From NCBI RefSeq assembly GCF_030532965.1, contig NZ_JAUNKC010000003.1:1-64000 (forward strand): a stretch of DNA of 64,000 nt, given 5' to 3'. The position numbers were made by a program, and so were the translations under genes. This document shows positions 24,096-32,317 of this stretch, piece by piece (position 1 is the stretch's first letter; the number at the start of each line of letters is the position of its first letter). Under the pieces are notes generated by a model that saw only the letters and a list, made by a program, of their open reading frames with translations, was not told the origin of the DNA and did no database searches. Origin of the DNA: Corynebacterium sp. GTDB taxonomy: Bacteria; Actinomycetota; Actinomycetes; Mycobacteriales; Mycobacteriaceae.

Positions 24096-24617
24096 ATGAC
24101 GAGCCAAAACCACGACCGGGAATCCATGCCCCAAGCATTAAATAAGGCAATGCGCGAGGCCGTTGACTTCATCCACGCGGAAGGCTGGGACGCGCCGCCC
24201 ACTCTTTTTGGGTTAGTCCCGGCCAGATTGCTGGTGGATGTCATCGACGACGCCGAAATCGAACAATCCCCCCTCGCCCTGGTTGTGCAGGACGAACTTC
24301 CCGATTCGATCCTGCCGGGTTCGGACGAATTAGGCGACTATATTTCGCGGGTTGTATGGCCGGATGAAGTGGTCGGGGCGATTTTGGCTCAGGAGATCAT
24401 GTTTAGCGATGCCGCCGACCCCACCGGGGTGCCGCGGGCCGCACGGTTGTTTAGCGGCGTTTTGCGCAGCGATGCCGAGTTGACGTTATTGCAGTTGCGC
24501 CCCACCGAGGAAGAATTGGCCAAGAAGGGCCCATTTGCCGAGGACGATATTGAACTGCGCGGCGGGCCGGGCATTGCACCTGGGGTTATTGCGGCACTCA
24601 AGGCCACTTTTGAGTAG
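24096..24617 (+). CDS. PPA1309-family conserved actinobacterial protein
   Basis: A 173-residue cytoplasmic protein that I assign to the PPA1309 family, found widely in actinobacteria beside the UPF0182 and PDZ/Lon genes. Typical stretches are EGWDAPPTLFGLVPARLL near residue 28 and WPDEVVGAILAQEIMF near 88. The tail ends DIELRGGPGIAPGVIAALK. No membrane segment, signal peptide or known catalytic motif is visible. GGAAGGA precedes the ATG by about ten bases. The function is unknown; conservation of the neighbourhood suggests a link with the membrane protein and protease encoded alongside. Confidence 0.75.
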   Translation: MTSQNHDRESMPQALNKAMREAVDFIHAEGWDAPPTLFGLVPARLLVDVIDDAEIEQSPLALVVQDELPDSILPGSDELGDYISRVVWPDEVVGAILAQEIMFSDAADPTGVPRAARLFSGVLRSDAELTLLQLRPTEEELAKKGPFAEDDIELRGGPGIAPGVIAALKATFE

Positions 24618-24679
24618 AATAATCTTCCTTGCATACACTTGGGGTGAGCAGTAATTGGAAGAACTTTTATAAGGATGCT

Positions 24680-25360
24680 ATGCACATGACACTTTCGTTT
24701 CGCGCCGGTTCCCCGCGCCTTTCTGTCGCGCTGGTAGCGGTGACTTCAGCCATTGTGCTTTCGGCATGTTCTTCCCAGGACTCATCGCAGGCCAGTTCGA
24801 CGGCCACCACGCCCGTGGCGGTGTCAGCGACGTCGGCAACCGCAACGAGTCAGCCGACTAGCTTGTCGACGACACAGACGTCCAGCGACGAAACTTTAGC
24901 CCCGTCCAGTTCCAGTTCGCGGGCGGCGGTTAACGCCACGGTGGCCGAAACCCAGAAAACCTTCGGTACCCTGGCCCCCGATTCACTGTTCGCCCAGTTT
25001 GACACCTGTGACCCAAATGGCGTGGAGAATTCCATGGCCTGCACGGGCAAAGACGTGGGCCAATTCCAGTTCTTTGCCTCAGACGCCAAGGCCGCGTCCA
25101 CTACCCAATTGCTCACCGGATTGCGCAATTCCCGGGTGATTAAAGACACCGGGCGGTTTGTGGTGGGCTGGTCGACGTTAGGGAACACGGCTATTATCAC
25201 CGTCGTGGACAACGAAGAGGGGTTGGTGATGCAGCAAATGGTCTCGACCGACGAGATCGACCCCACCAAGCGCATTCATGAGCTCGGACTGGTGGAAAAT
25301 ACGGATCAGGCGGCGTCGAAAAGCAGCACGGATGCCGAGCCCACCGACGCTAAGAACTAA
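24680..25360 (+). CDS. Hypothetical Ser/Thr-rich lipoprotein
   Basis: A 226-residue predicted lipoprotein. The signal peptide runs from a basic start through VALVAVTSAIVL to the lipobox LSACSS. About 75 residues of low-complexity Ser/Thr/Ala sequence follow, as in many corynebacterial cell-wall lipoproteins, and then a folded domain with DSLFAQFDTCDPNGVE and a Cys pair (TCDPN...MACTG). I choose ATG 24680, with AAGGA four bases upstream; ATG 24686 is equally possible, while the upstream ATG 24629 would bury the signal peptide. The domain is not one I recognise. It lies between the PPA1309 and PDZ/Lon genes and converges with the latter. Confidence 0.75.
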   Translation: MHMTLSFRAGSPRLSVALVAVTSAIVLSACSSQDSSQASSTATTPVAVSATSATATSQPTSLSTTQTSSDETLAPSSSSSRAAVNATVAETQKTFGTLAPDSLFAQFDTCDPNGVENSMACTGKDVGQFQFFASDAKAASTTQLLTGLRNSRVIKDTGRFVVGWSTLGNTAIITVVDNEEGLVMQQMVSTDEIDPTKRIHELGLVENTDQAASKSSTDAEPTDAKN

Positions 25361-25366
25361 CCCCGA

Positions 25367-26419
25367 CTAGCGGCAGCCCTCCACGTCTTTCCCTGCGGCG
25401 AAGTTATCCATTTGGGCGATCGCCTCCTCCAGCGTGTCCACCGCGGCAACCGTCATGGTGCCAAAGTTCTTTCCACGCAGTTCCCCGCAATTGGACCGGG
25501 GGGCGAGGAATAATTCCGCGCCGCTATCCGCAGCCGCCTTGGCCTTATGCACGACGCCACCGATGTACCCCACCGTCCCGTTATCGTCGATCGTGCCGGT
25601 GCCGGCCACGAACTTCCCACCATTGAGTTTGCCGGGCGAGAGTTTATCCACCACCGCTAGCGCAAAAATCATGCCTGCCGACGGACCACCAATATCGTCC
25701 AGATTGTATTCCACGGTGATGTCCTCAGCCGGAACCGTCACCATCGAAATCCCCAAAAGCGGCATCGTCGGGTCATCTGGGTGCGTCGCCAAAATAACCT
25801 CCGCCTCCATGCGCTTATCGTCGCGCACAAAGCTCACCTCAACCACATCACCGGGACGCTTCTTGCGAACCAATTCCTGCGCGTGTCCCCCGCTTTTCAC
25901 GTCAGTGCCCCCAATGGCAATGATGCGGTCGCCGACTTCCATCACCTCATGGGCTGGGGAATCGGCCACGATACTGGCGACCTCAACTTCCAATGGCTTA
26001 TCCAAATACCGCAACGCCGCCGTGGTTGCCGCCGATTCCGATACCAAAAACGCCTGCTGATTAAGCTCGTTTACTTCATCTTCCGACTTGTCCTGCGGAA
26101 TAACCTGCTCAATCGGGATGAGGTTATCACCGCTCAATAGCCACCGGCTTGCTGCCTGCATGACCGTCATATTGGTACGCACCGACACCGTCGTCATGTT
26201 CAACTTACCGGCGGTTTCATCAACCTCGGTGCCGGTAATATCCACCACTTTCACTCCGTCGATCTCCCCCAAGGTATTAAACGTTGGGCCTTGCCCCTCC
26301 GCCGCATACGGCACGGTCACGGAAATATTAGTGCCGGGGATAGTGGCTGTATTTACCGCTAATAACAGCGCTAGCACCGGAACGGCACCAAAGACCAGGG
26401 TTCGGATACGTCGATTCAC
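25367..26419 (-). CDS. Membrane-anchored PDZ/Lon-like serine protease
   Basis: A 350-residue YlbL-type protease, matching Rv3194c by context. A single N-terminal membrane segment (VFGAVPVLALLLAVNTATI) is followed by a PDZ domain (about 150-225, with IVADSPAHEVMEVGDRIIAI) and a Lon-type S16 domain. The catalytic dyad is visible: Ser in GGPSAGMIFAL and Lys in GVVHKAKAA. It should cleave substrates at the outer face of the membrane. No ATPase domain is present, so it is ATP-independent. The ATG at 26419 overlaps nothing and faces a long intergenic region. A paired role with the UPF0182 protein is suggested only by conserved neighbourhood. Confidence 0.92.
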   Translation of the reverse strand: MNRRIRTLVFGAVPVLALLLAVNTATIPGTNISVTVPYAAEGQGPTFNTLGEIDGVKVVDITGTEVDETAGKLNMTTVSVRTNMTVMQAASRWLLSGDNLIPIEQVIPQDKSEDEVNELNQQAFLVSESAATTAALRYLDKPLEVEVASIVADSPAHEVMEVGDRIIAIGGTDVKSGGHAQELVRKKRPGDVVEVSFVRDDKRMEAEVILATHPDDPTMPLLGISMVTVPAEDITVEYNLDDIGGPSAGMIFALAVVDKLSPGKLNGGKFVAGTGTIDDNGTVGYIGGVVHKAKAAADSGAELFLAPRSNCGELRGKNFGTMTVAAVDTLEEAIAQMDNFAAGKDVEGCR

Positions 26420-26672
26420 GAATAACTAGCGTACCGTACGCCCCCACCACGACTTCAAGCCGCCGACTCAGGAAACCGACTTAGAACGCTGCCCCACCCT
26501 TGCAGCCCGGCGCGCCGCACGCCATGGAACCTAAGGGGAAGCCGCCCCTTGTGACGATCCATCCACGATTGTGTCTACCGCAGTGAAATTCTCACTCCAC
26601 CGAAAACCATACCGCCTAATAACCTGGCCTTTTCGGGCCTAGCCCCCATTTCTGGCAAAAGCTAAGTCTCTG

Positions 26673-26736
26673 CAACTCGACTTTTGCGGATTTTAGCCCC
26701 CGTTTATCCCGCTATGGCAGTAAATAGGTCGAGTTG
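26673..26736. repeat. Intergenic unit bounded by CAACTCGAC inverted repeat (1)
   Basis: CAACTCGAC at 26673-26681 and its exact complement GTCGAGTTG at 26728-26736 bound a 64-base unit. A second unit of nearly the same length and with nearly the same ends follows 64 bases later. Confidence 0.6.
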
Positions 26737-26799
26737 GGTTTGGCTCGCTAGAAGCGCTGGCTTTTAAGATTCCACCCCAAGAATTGTGGTGCTGATTTT

Positions 26800-26862
26800 C
26801 AACTCGACCGATTCGAAGCCAAAGAATGGATTGCAGCCATTCGGTAAAAGAAAGGTCGAGTG
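26800..26862. repeat. Intergenic unit bounded by CAACTCGAC inverted repeat (2)
   Basis: CAACTCGAC at 26800-26808 and GTCGAGTG at 26855-26862 bound a 63-base unit with the same outer design as the first. The interiors share only weak similarity near the right end (GGTAAA/AGTAAA followed by AGGTCGAGT). Confidence 0.6.
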
Positions 26863-27172
26863 TGCGGTTGCGCCCTGTCAGTGATGTTCGCTGTTAGTGG
26901 TGGTGTTCGCTTCCCATACCATCCCCCACCCACGCCGTGGCGAGGAAGTTTCATCGCATTGTGGCGGGTTTTGCTGTCGATATGGTGCACGCTTTCCCGC
27001 CGCAACGACGGGCTGCACCGCACCGGGTGCTGGCAGCGAGATAACAATCTGATGTCAGCTGCCTGTGACATATCCGGATGCTAGCAAAAACCCCAGGTGA
27101 ACTCTGAATGTTCGCTAACAGCGTTGCCGCGTTAATGGCATGAACTAGGTAGAAGTAGGTAGCGTTTAGGTC

Positions 27173-28600
27173 ATGAATAGCTTTGGATTTTCTTTCGGTT
27201 TTGGCCCCCGCGATGACGACGAGAATAACCGCGACAATAACAATCCCTTCGGCGGTTTTAACGGCGGAATCGGCGATGTTTTAAATGAGTTCGGCCAGAT
27301 GCTGTCCGGTTTAGGTTCCTCCATGAATTCCCCGGACGGCGCAGGTCCGGTCAATTACGCGGTAGCTGAACGTATCGCTAGGCAGCAGATAGGAAAAACG
27401 CCGCCGGTCAGCGCCAACGAGGAAAAGGCGGTAACCGATACCGTCCATTTGGTAGAGCTGTGGCTTAACGACGCCACCTATTTACCTGCCTCGGAGAATT
27501 CCGTTGTGGCGTGGAACGCCGAGGACTGGCTTAGCAATACCCTCCCCACCTGGAAGCGCATGGTCACCCCGGTTGCCCAGCACATGAATCAGGCAAAGAT
27601 TGACACCATGCCGGAGGAAGCCCGCGAGATGATGGGGCCGATTCTTGGGATGATGGATCGAATGGCCTCGATGAACTTCGGGCTGCAATTAGGAAACGCC
27701 CTCGGCGACCTGGCGGTGCAGTCGCTTTCCGGTTCCGATTTCGGCATTCAATTAGCACCTGCCCACACCACGGCGTTATTGCCGGCGGCGGTTGCCCGCA
27801 TTTCGGAAGAAGTGGGAGTCTCCCACCAAGATGTTTTGGTCTACCTAGCCGCTCGGGAGGCGGCACGCCAGCGCCTGTTCCGCCACGTTCCGTGGCTGAC
27901 TGAACGGCTCGTTTCTTCTGTTGAGGAATACGCCGCAGGCTTAGAAATAGACACCTCTGCTATGGAGGAAGCCATGCGCAGTCTCAATATTGAGTCGCAG
28001 GATCCCGCCGCCATCCAGGATGCAATGGCGCAATTGCAGGACATGAACTTAGAGCCAACCATCAGGTCCCGCAATGAGGGTGCCACCACTCGGCTTGAAA
28101 CCCTCCTGGCTTTGATTGAGGGCTGGGTGGAATTAGTGGTCACTGAGGCGATGGGTGACCGGGTACCGGCGACCGCGAAGTTGAATGAGGCTTGGCGACG
28201 GCGCCGGGCCACCGGCGGCTCGGCGGAACGAGCGTTCTCTTCCGTCGTCGGCATTGAATTCGCCGCTCCAAAGGTCAATGAGGCAACGGAGCTGTGGCGC
28301 CGCGTCACCGTGGCGGTCGGCGCTAAACGACGCGACCAAGTGTGGGATCACCCCGATTTCCTGCCGTCGGCCGAGCACCTGGAAAACTCGGCGGAGTTTA
28401 TCGACACGCTGTTGGATGATTCAGACACCAGCACCTTCGACCCCATCGCCGAGATCACCGCCTTGGAAGAAATGCTGGCGCAACAACCGGAGCAGGATCA
28501 CAAGGAAAACCCCACCTCCGGCACGAATGACTCCACGAAACACCAGGACACTTCTCAACCAGACGAGTCAGAAAACTCGGAAGATAACGGCACGAACTAA
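27173..28600 (+). CDS. DUF2342 (zincin-like) protein with altered metal motif
   Basis: A 475-residue member of the DUF2342 / zincin_2 family, matching Rv3195 by context. The N terminus is Phe/Gly/Asn-rich (SFGFSFGFGPRDDDENN). The folded region includes WLSNTLPTWKRMV and GNALGDLAVQSLSGSDFG. The place of the zinc motif reads YLAAREAARQRLFRHVPWL, where HExxH would be HEAAH: both His are Arg here, so this copy should not be a classical zinc protease. The C terminus is acidic and low in complexity. Some annotations call the family F420-associated hydrolases, but no direct function is established. The start is ATG 27173; its 5' side is the 753-base intergenic region. Confidence 0.85.
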   Translation: MNSFGFSFGFGPRDDDENNRDNNNPFGGFNGGIGDVLNEFGQMLSGLGSSMNSPDGAGPVNYAVAERIARQQIGKTPPVSANEEKAVTDTVHLVELWLNDATYLPASENSVVAWNAEDWLSNTLPTWKRMVTPVAQHMNQAKIDTMPEEAREMMGPILGMMDRMASMNFGLQLGNALGDLAVQSLSGSDFGIQLAPAHTTALLPAAVARISEEVGVSHQDVLVYLAAREAARQRLFRHVPWLTERLVSSVEEYAAGLEIDTSAMEEAMRSLNIESQDPAAIQDAMAQLQDMNLEPTIRSRNEGATTRLETLLALIEGWVELVVTEAMGDRVPATAKLNEAWRRRRATGGSAERAFSSVVGIEFAAPKVNEATELWRRVTVAVGAKRRDQVWDHPDFLPSAEHLENSAEFIDTLLDDSDTSTFDPIAEITALEEMLAQQPEQDHKENPTSGTNDSTKHQDTSQPDESENSEDNGTN

Positions 28601-28629
28601 CGTCTACTGCCGAAGACTTCCTCCCCCAG

Positions 28630-29154
28630 TCAGCGGGCGGAAGCCTGATAGCAATGCTGCCAGGCTTCCAAAAATCCTTTCGCCCGCTCCGCCTGGGGGA
28701 CTTTATCTGCCCAATGCCAAAAGTCTTTGGAATGCCCATCGGTGATAAACGTATGAACCAGCTCGTGGACGATCACCGCGTTTAGAACGTAATCGGGCAC
28801 TTCCTGCAATCGGTGGGAAATCCGAATATCACCAGTGAGAACCGTGCAGGAACCCCACCGGAAATTCTGATTGGTCACCCAACGGATTGAGCCGATCCGG
28901 GCCCTGCCACCCAAAACTTCTGTGTTAAGGTGCGTGGCTCGCTGCAAAAGCTCCGCGTCGCTTGTCACCGTGGCGGTTTTCTTCGCTTTGAGTTTCGCCA
29001 CCACCTCGTCGACAAGCCGCCGTTCTTCCGCCGGATCAAGGGCTGCTGGTACCCGCACCTCGATGCGGTCGTCGACAAGCCGGGCGGCAATCGACTTGCG
29101 ACGCCGCGGTGAACGAATCACCTCAACTTTGGGGGAAAACTCCTCGGAGTGCAT
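28630..29154 (-). CDS. YgjP-like zinc metallopeptidase
   Basis: A 174-residue YgjP-like (WLM/DUF45 type) metallopeptidase. The zinc motif HELVH lies in NAVIVHELVHTFITDGHSKDFW, with a likely third ligand in the downstream His of DGHSKDFW. The segment FRWGSCTVLTGDIRISHRL is typical of the group. The N-terminal third is a basic, predicted strand-rich region. There is no signal peptide, so it acts inside the cell. The substrate is unknown. It is transcribed away from the Rv3196-like gene, and its start at 29154 (ATG) lies only about 35 bases from the start I chose for that gene, so the two promoters must overlap the opposing gene ends. Confidence 0.85.
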   Translation of the reverse strand: MHSEEFSPKVEVIRSPRRRKSIAARLVDDRIEVRVPAALDPAEERRLVDEVVAKLKAKKTATVTSDAELLQRATHLNTEVLGGRARIGSIRWVTNQNFRWGSCTVLTGDIRISHRLQEVPDYVLNAVIVHELVHTFITDGHSKDFWHWADKVPQAERAKGFLEAWQHCYQASAR

Positions 29155-29188
29155 GACAAAACATCTTAGCGTGTGCCATCATGAATAT

Positions 29189-30124
29189 ATGTTGGGGGAA
29201 GAAAGAAACCACTTTTCACTCACAGCACGGTTAGCCAGTGTGCCACCACTGGCAGAAACCACAACCCGCACCGAACCGGCCGAAGAGCAAGCGGCCACCC
29301 AGACAGAGGTCATGTTAAGCCCTGCGGCGCATATTCTCACGAGGGATACCACCGCGCTGCAATTCGGGCTCGACGCCACGACCGCCGGGATTTTCCAGGC
29401 TCGGGCAAGCATCATCCGGCTGTTAAGCCCGATACTCACCGCCTGTATCCGCCCCACCTCGGTGGCGGTGCTGCGCCGACGCATCGCCATGACCGGGCTG
29501 GGATTCCCCAAAACTGACCAGCTCATTGATGACCTGCTCAACCATGGGGTTCTGATCCCGGCGCGGCAGATCACCCTCGCGGTACTAGGAGCCTCCCCGC
29601 TGGCTAACACCGTGAGCAAAGTGCTTACGGAGATGGGCATCATTGTTAGACGCCCCCTCCAGGGTGATTCCGATTCCCGGTTCATTTCGCAGCTGCCCTG
29701 GGATATTCCAGTGGTGACCGCCGGGAAATTGGGCTCCAAGCGGCGCTTAGCGCAGCAGTTGGCCCGCTGGCCCGATGTGATTCCGGTATCGCTGATTGAT
29801 GCGACCGGTGTTATCGGCCCAATCCGCACCGGCGGTGTGGGGCCGTGTGTGCAGTGCGCGGAGCTGTATCGCAGTAGCGTGGATCCGTTATGGCGTTCCA
29901 TGTCTGTGCAGATGCCGCTGAATCCGCGCCGCAATCCGGTTGTCGAATACACGGTGGCGGCCCGGCTGGGGGCGCTGCTCCAACCGCGCTATCCGGCGCC
30001 CGGGGTGGTGAATAAGGACCTTGAACCGGGAACCGTCATTGAGGTTTCGCCGTATAAGGAAACCGTTTCGGAGTTTATTATCGCCTCGCACCCCATTTGC
30101 CCCGCCTGCTGGTCGGCGGCGTAA
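29189..30124 (+). CDS. E1-like, cyclodehydratase C-domain-related protein (Rv3196-like)
   Basis: A 311-residue protein in the Rv3196 position. A Rossmann-like half starts at VLGASPLANTVSKVLTEMG, as in ThiF/MoeB-type E1 proteins. Two Cys pairs, GPCVQCAEL and HPICPACW at the C terminus, would make a structural zinc site. This combination resembles the E1-like C domain of azoline cyclodehydratases (TOMM leader-peptide binders). No YcaO partner or precursor peptide is seen nearby, and the adenylating Arg-finger motifs are not evident, so catalysis is doubtful. I chose ATG 29189; ATG 29153 would overlap the divergent gene. No ribosome site is clear, so a leaderless message is possible. Confidence 0.6.
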   Translation: MLGEERNHFSLTARLASVPPLAETTTRTEPAEEQAATQTEVMLSPAAHILTRDTTALQFGLDATTAGIFQARASIIRLLSPILTACIRPTSVAVLRRRIAMTGLGFPKTDQLIDDLLNHGVLIPARQITLAVLGASPLANTVSKVLTEMGIIVRRPLQGDSDSRFISQLPWDIPVVTAGKLGSKRRLAQQLARWPDVIPVSLIDATGVIGPIRTGGVGPCVQCAELYRSSVDPLWRSMSVQMPLNPRRNPVVEYTVAARLGALLQPRYPAPGVVNKDLEPGTVIEVSPYKETVSEFIIASHPICPACWSAA

Positions 30125-30133
30125 TGAGATTCT

Positions 30134-30185
30134 GGCTGTTGCGCCAGACAGCCGCTGTCTAGTGCCCACCAGCGCACCACTGGTG
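30134..30185. terminator. Two hairpins between convergent genes
   Basis: GGCTGT/ACAGCC (30134-30153) and CACCAG/CTGGTG (30167-30185) follow the Rv3196-like stop and precede the uvrD2 end. One copy of the window-wide 11-mer lies just beyond, at 30228-30238. Confidence 0.5.
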
Positions 30186-30247
30186 TGTCACACTAGCTGC
30201 GTTTTCCTAGACGTGGGATAAGGAGTGCGTCGACAAGCAACCAGCGG

Positions 30248-32317
30248 CTAGAGGAATTGCGCGAGCGTAGCTAGCAAATCCGCACCGTAGCGTTCGAGTT
30301 TTACCTGCCCCACTCCGGGGATTGCCAGCAGGTCGGCTTCGGTGGCGGGGAGGTTTTCGGCAATTGCCATCAAGGTGGCGTCGGTGAAGATGATGTACGC
30401 GGGAACGTTATTGTCCTTCGCAATCCCGGCCCGCCAGGTGCGCAGCGTCTCGAAAACTTGGGCGTCGGCGGTCGATGGGCAGTCGAGGCACCTGCCCAGG
30501 ACTTTTTGCTGCGGATCGGTCAGCGGTTGGCCGCATACTTTACAGCGGGTCGCGCGTTTCTTCCGGATGGCCGCCGCGGGGCTGGTTGGCGCATCGTGGA
30601 CAATGTCGTCTAAAAACCTGGTGCGTTTCCGGGTGGCGCGCCCACCTTCTTGGCGTGCGGCGGCCCACGAATGGTACAGGTGTTCCCGGGCGCGGGTCAC
30701 GCCCACGTAAAACAATCGGCGTTCTTCCTCGATCGCGTCGTCGCCGGATTTCACCGCGTGAGTGATAGGCAGGGTTCCGTCGGTAAGCCCGACGAGGAAA
30801 ACCGCATCCCATTCCAAGCCTTTTGCCGCGTGCAGGGATGCCAGCGTTACGCCTTGCATCGTGGGTGGGTGTTTCGCCTCGGCGCGTTGCTGTAATTGGG
30901 CAAGTAACCCGTGAATATCAAGGTCGGGGGTTGCTTGGCCTAATTCGTGGCTCAGTTCCACCAGTGCGTTGAGGCTTTGCCACCGTTCGCGGGCTTGGGT
31001 ACCGGCGGGTTCCTCGGCGGTGAGCCCCATGGGTGCTAATACCGCCCGCACCAGACGGTGAATCTCCGGGCCGACGGCCTCTTCGGGCACGTCGTCCCTA
31101 GTGCTGACGCGCACCAATTGGCTGATGGCTTGCCGGATTTCCGGGCGTTTGAAGAATTCTTCGCCGCCGCGCACTTGGTAGACGATTCCGGCCTCGGAAA
31201 GCGCCTGTTCAAAGGTGGCGGATTGGGCGTTGATGCGGTACAGCACAGCTATTTCCGCCGCAGGCACCCCGGAATCGAGGAGCTTCTTGATCTCTGCCAC
31301 CACGCCCCGCGCCTCGGCGGGTTCGTCATCGTAGGCGTGGAACTGCGGCTTCGGTCCGGCGGGCCGCATTCCCACCAGTTCGAGCCGGGTGCCAGCCACC
31401 CGGCCGGTGGCTTTGCTGATAACCGTATTGGCCAGGGTGGTGATCTCCGGGGTGGAACGGTAGTCGCGTTGCAGTTTCACCACGGTGGAATTGGGGTAGA
31501 TGCGGGAGAAGTTCAAAAGATAGTCCGGGCTGGCGCCGGTAAAGGAGTAAATCGTCTGGTTGGCATCCCCGACCACAGTCACATCGTCCCGATCCCCTAA
31601 CCACGCCTCCAGCACTCGCTGCTGCAGCGGAGTGACGTCCTGGTATTCGTCGACCACGAAGGTGCGGTATTGCTGGCGGAATTCCTCGGCGATCGCGGTG
31701 GAATTTTCAATAGCGCCGGCGACATGGAGCAGGAGGTCGTCGAAGTCAAGCAGCATTCCCTCGGGCGCGACTTTTGATTCCTCGTACCGCTTGTAAATCT
31801 TGGCGATGGTTTCCGGTGGGCACGGGGTGCGCCTGGATCCGACTTCTTTGACGTATTGTTCCGGGGTTATCAGCCGCGATTTCGCCCATTCGATTTCGCT
31901 TAAGATGTCTCGAACATTTTCCACCGAGGAATCCACCCCGGCAGCCCGGGTGGCGCGCCCGACCAGCGGGAATTTATTGTCCAATAGCCGCCACCGCAGG
32001 TTTCCTGCTACTTGCGGCCAGAAGTAACTCAGCTGACGCATCGCCGCAGCGTGGAAGGTGCGGGCTTGCACCCCGCCGATGCCCATAAGGCGGAGCCGGT
32101 GCGCCATTTCGCCTGCGGCGCGTTTGGTGAAGGTCACCGCCATGACTCGGTTCGGGCTGACGAATCCTTGGTCGATAAGGTGGGCGATGCGGTAGGTGAT
32201 CGTGCGGGTTTTACCGGTCCCAGCACCCGCGAGAATCGCCACCGGTCCGCGCGGGGCGGTGGCGGCTTGGCGTTGATCGGAATCAAGATCGTCTAGGTTT
32301 ATCACGAATGCACCCAT
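30248..32317 (-). CDS. uvrD2: ATP-dependent DNA helicase UvrD2
   Basis: A 689-residue superfamily 1A 3'-5' helicase. Walker A is AGAGTGKTRTITYRI, motif II is DEYQDVTPLQQR, motif III GDANQTIYSF, and motif VI region YVGVTRAREHLY. After the motor come a tetracysteine element (CKVC, then 14 residues, then CLDC) and a C-terminal HRDC domain (LLAIPGVGQVKLERYG), the arrangement known for mycobacterial UvrD2, which is essential there. I chose ATG 32317; GTG 32305 (4-base overlap with the nudC stop) is a close alternative, and the longer ORF start lies inside nudC. It is the last gene of the nudC unit. Confidence 0.93.
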   Translation of the reverse strand: MGAFVINLDDLDSDQRQAATAPRGPVAILAGAGTGKTRTITYRIAHLIDQGFVSPNRVMAVTFTKRAAGEMAHRLRLMGIGGVQARTFHAAAMRQLSYFWPQVAGNLRWRLLDNKFPLVGRATRAAGVDSSVENVRDILSEIEWAKSRLITPEQYVKEVGSRRTPCPPETIAKIYKRYEESKVAPEGMLLDFDDLLLHVAGAIENSTAIAEEFRQQYRTFVVDEYQDVTPLQQRVLEAWLGDRDDVTVVGDANQTIYSFTGASPDYLLNFSRIYPNSTVVKLQRDYRSTPEITTLANTVISKATGRVAGTRLELVGMRPAGPKPQFHAYDDEPAEARGVVAEIKKLLDSGVPAAEIAVLYRINAQSATFEQALSEAGIVYQVRGGEEFFKRPEIRQAISQLVRVSTRDDVPEEAVGPEIHRLVRAVLAPMGLTAEEPAGTQARERWQSLNALVELSHELGQATPDLDIHGLLAQLQQRAEAKHPPTMQGVTLASLHAAKGLEWDAVFLVGLTDGTLPITHAVKSGDDAIEEERRLFYVGVTRAREHLYHSWAAARQEGGRATRKRTRFLDDIVHDAPTSPAAAIRKKRATRCKVCGQPLTDPQQKVLGRCLDCPSTADAQVFETLRTWRAGIAKDNNVPAYIIFTDATLMAIAENLPATEADLLAIPGVGQVKLERYGADLLATLAQFL

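Larger units (their letters stand above)
26420..27172. other. 753-base intergenic region with paired inverted repeats
   Basis: No convincing gene: frames of 74 codons (+) and 90 codons (-) lack ribosome sites and protein-like composition. The region contains two neighbouring repeat units described separately, and the promoter of the DUF2342 gene should lie near its right end. Confidence 0.6.

Noticed and set aside
26799..27084. Overlapping frames of 90 (-) and 74 (+) codons
   Set aside because: They are explained by a GC-rich intergenic segment; there is no ribosome site or similarity.
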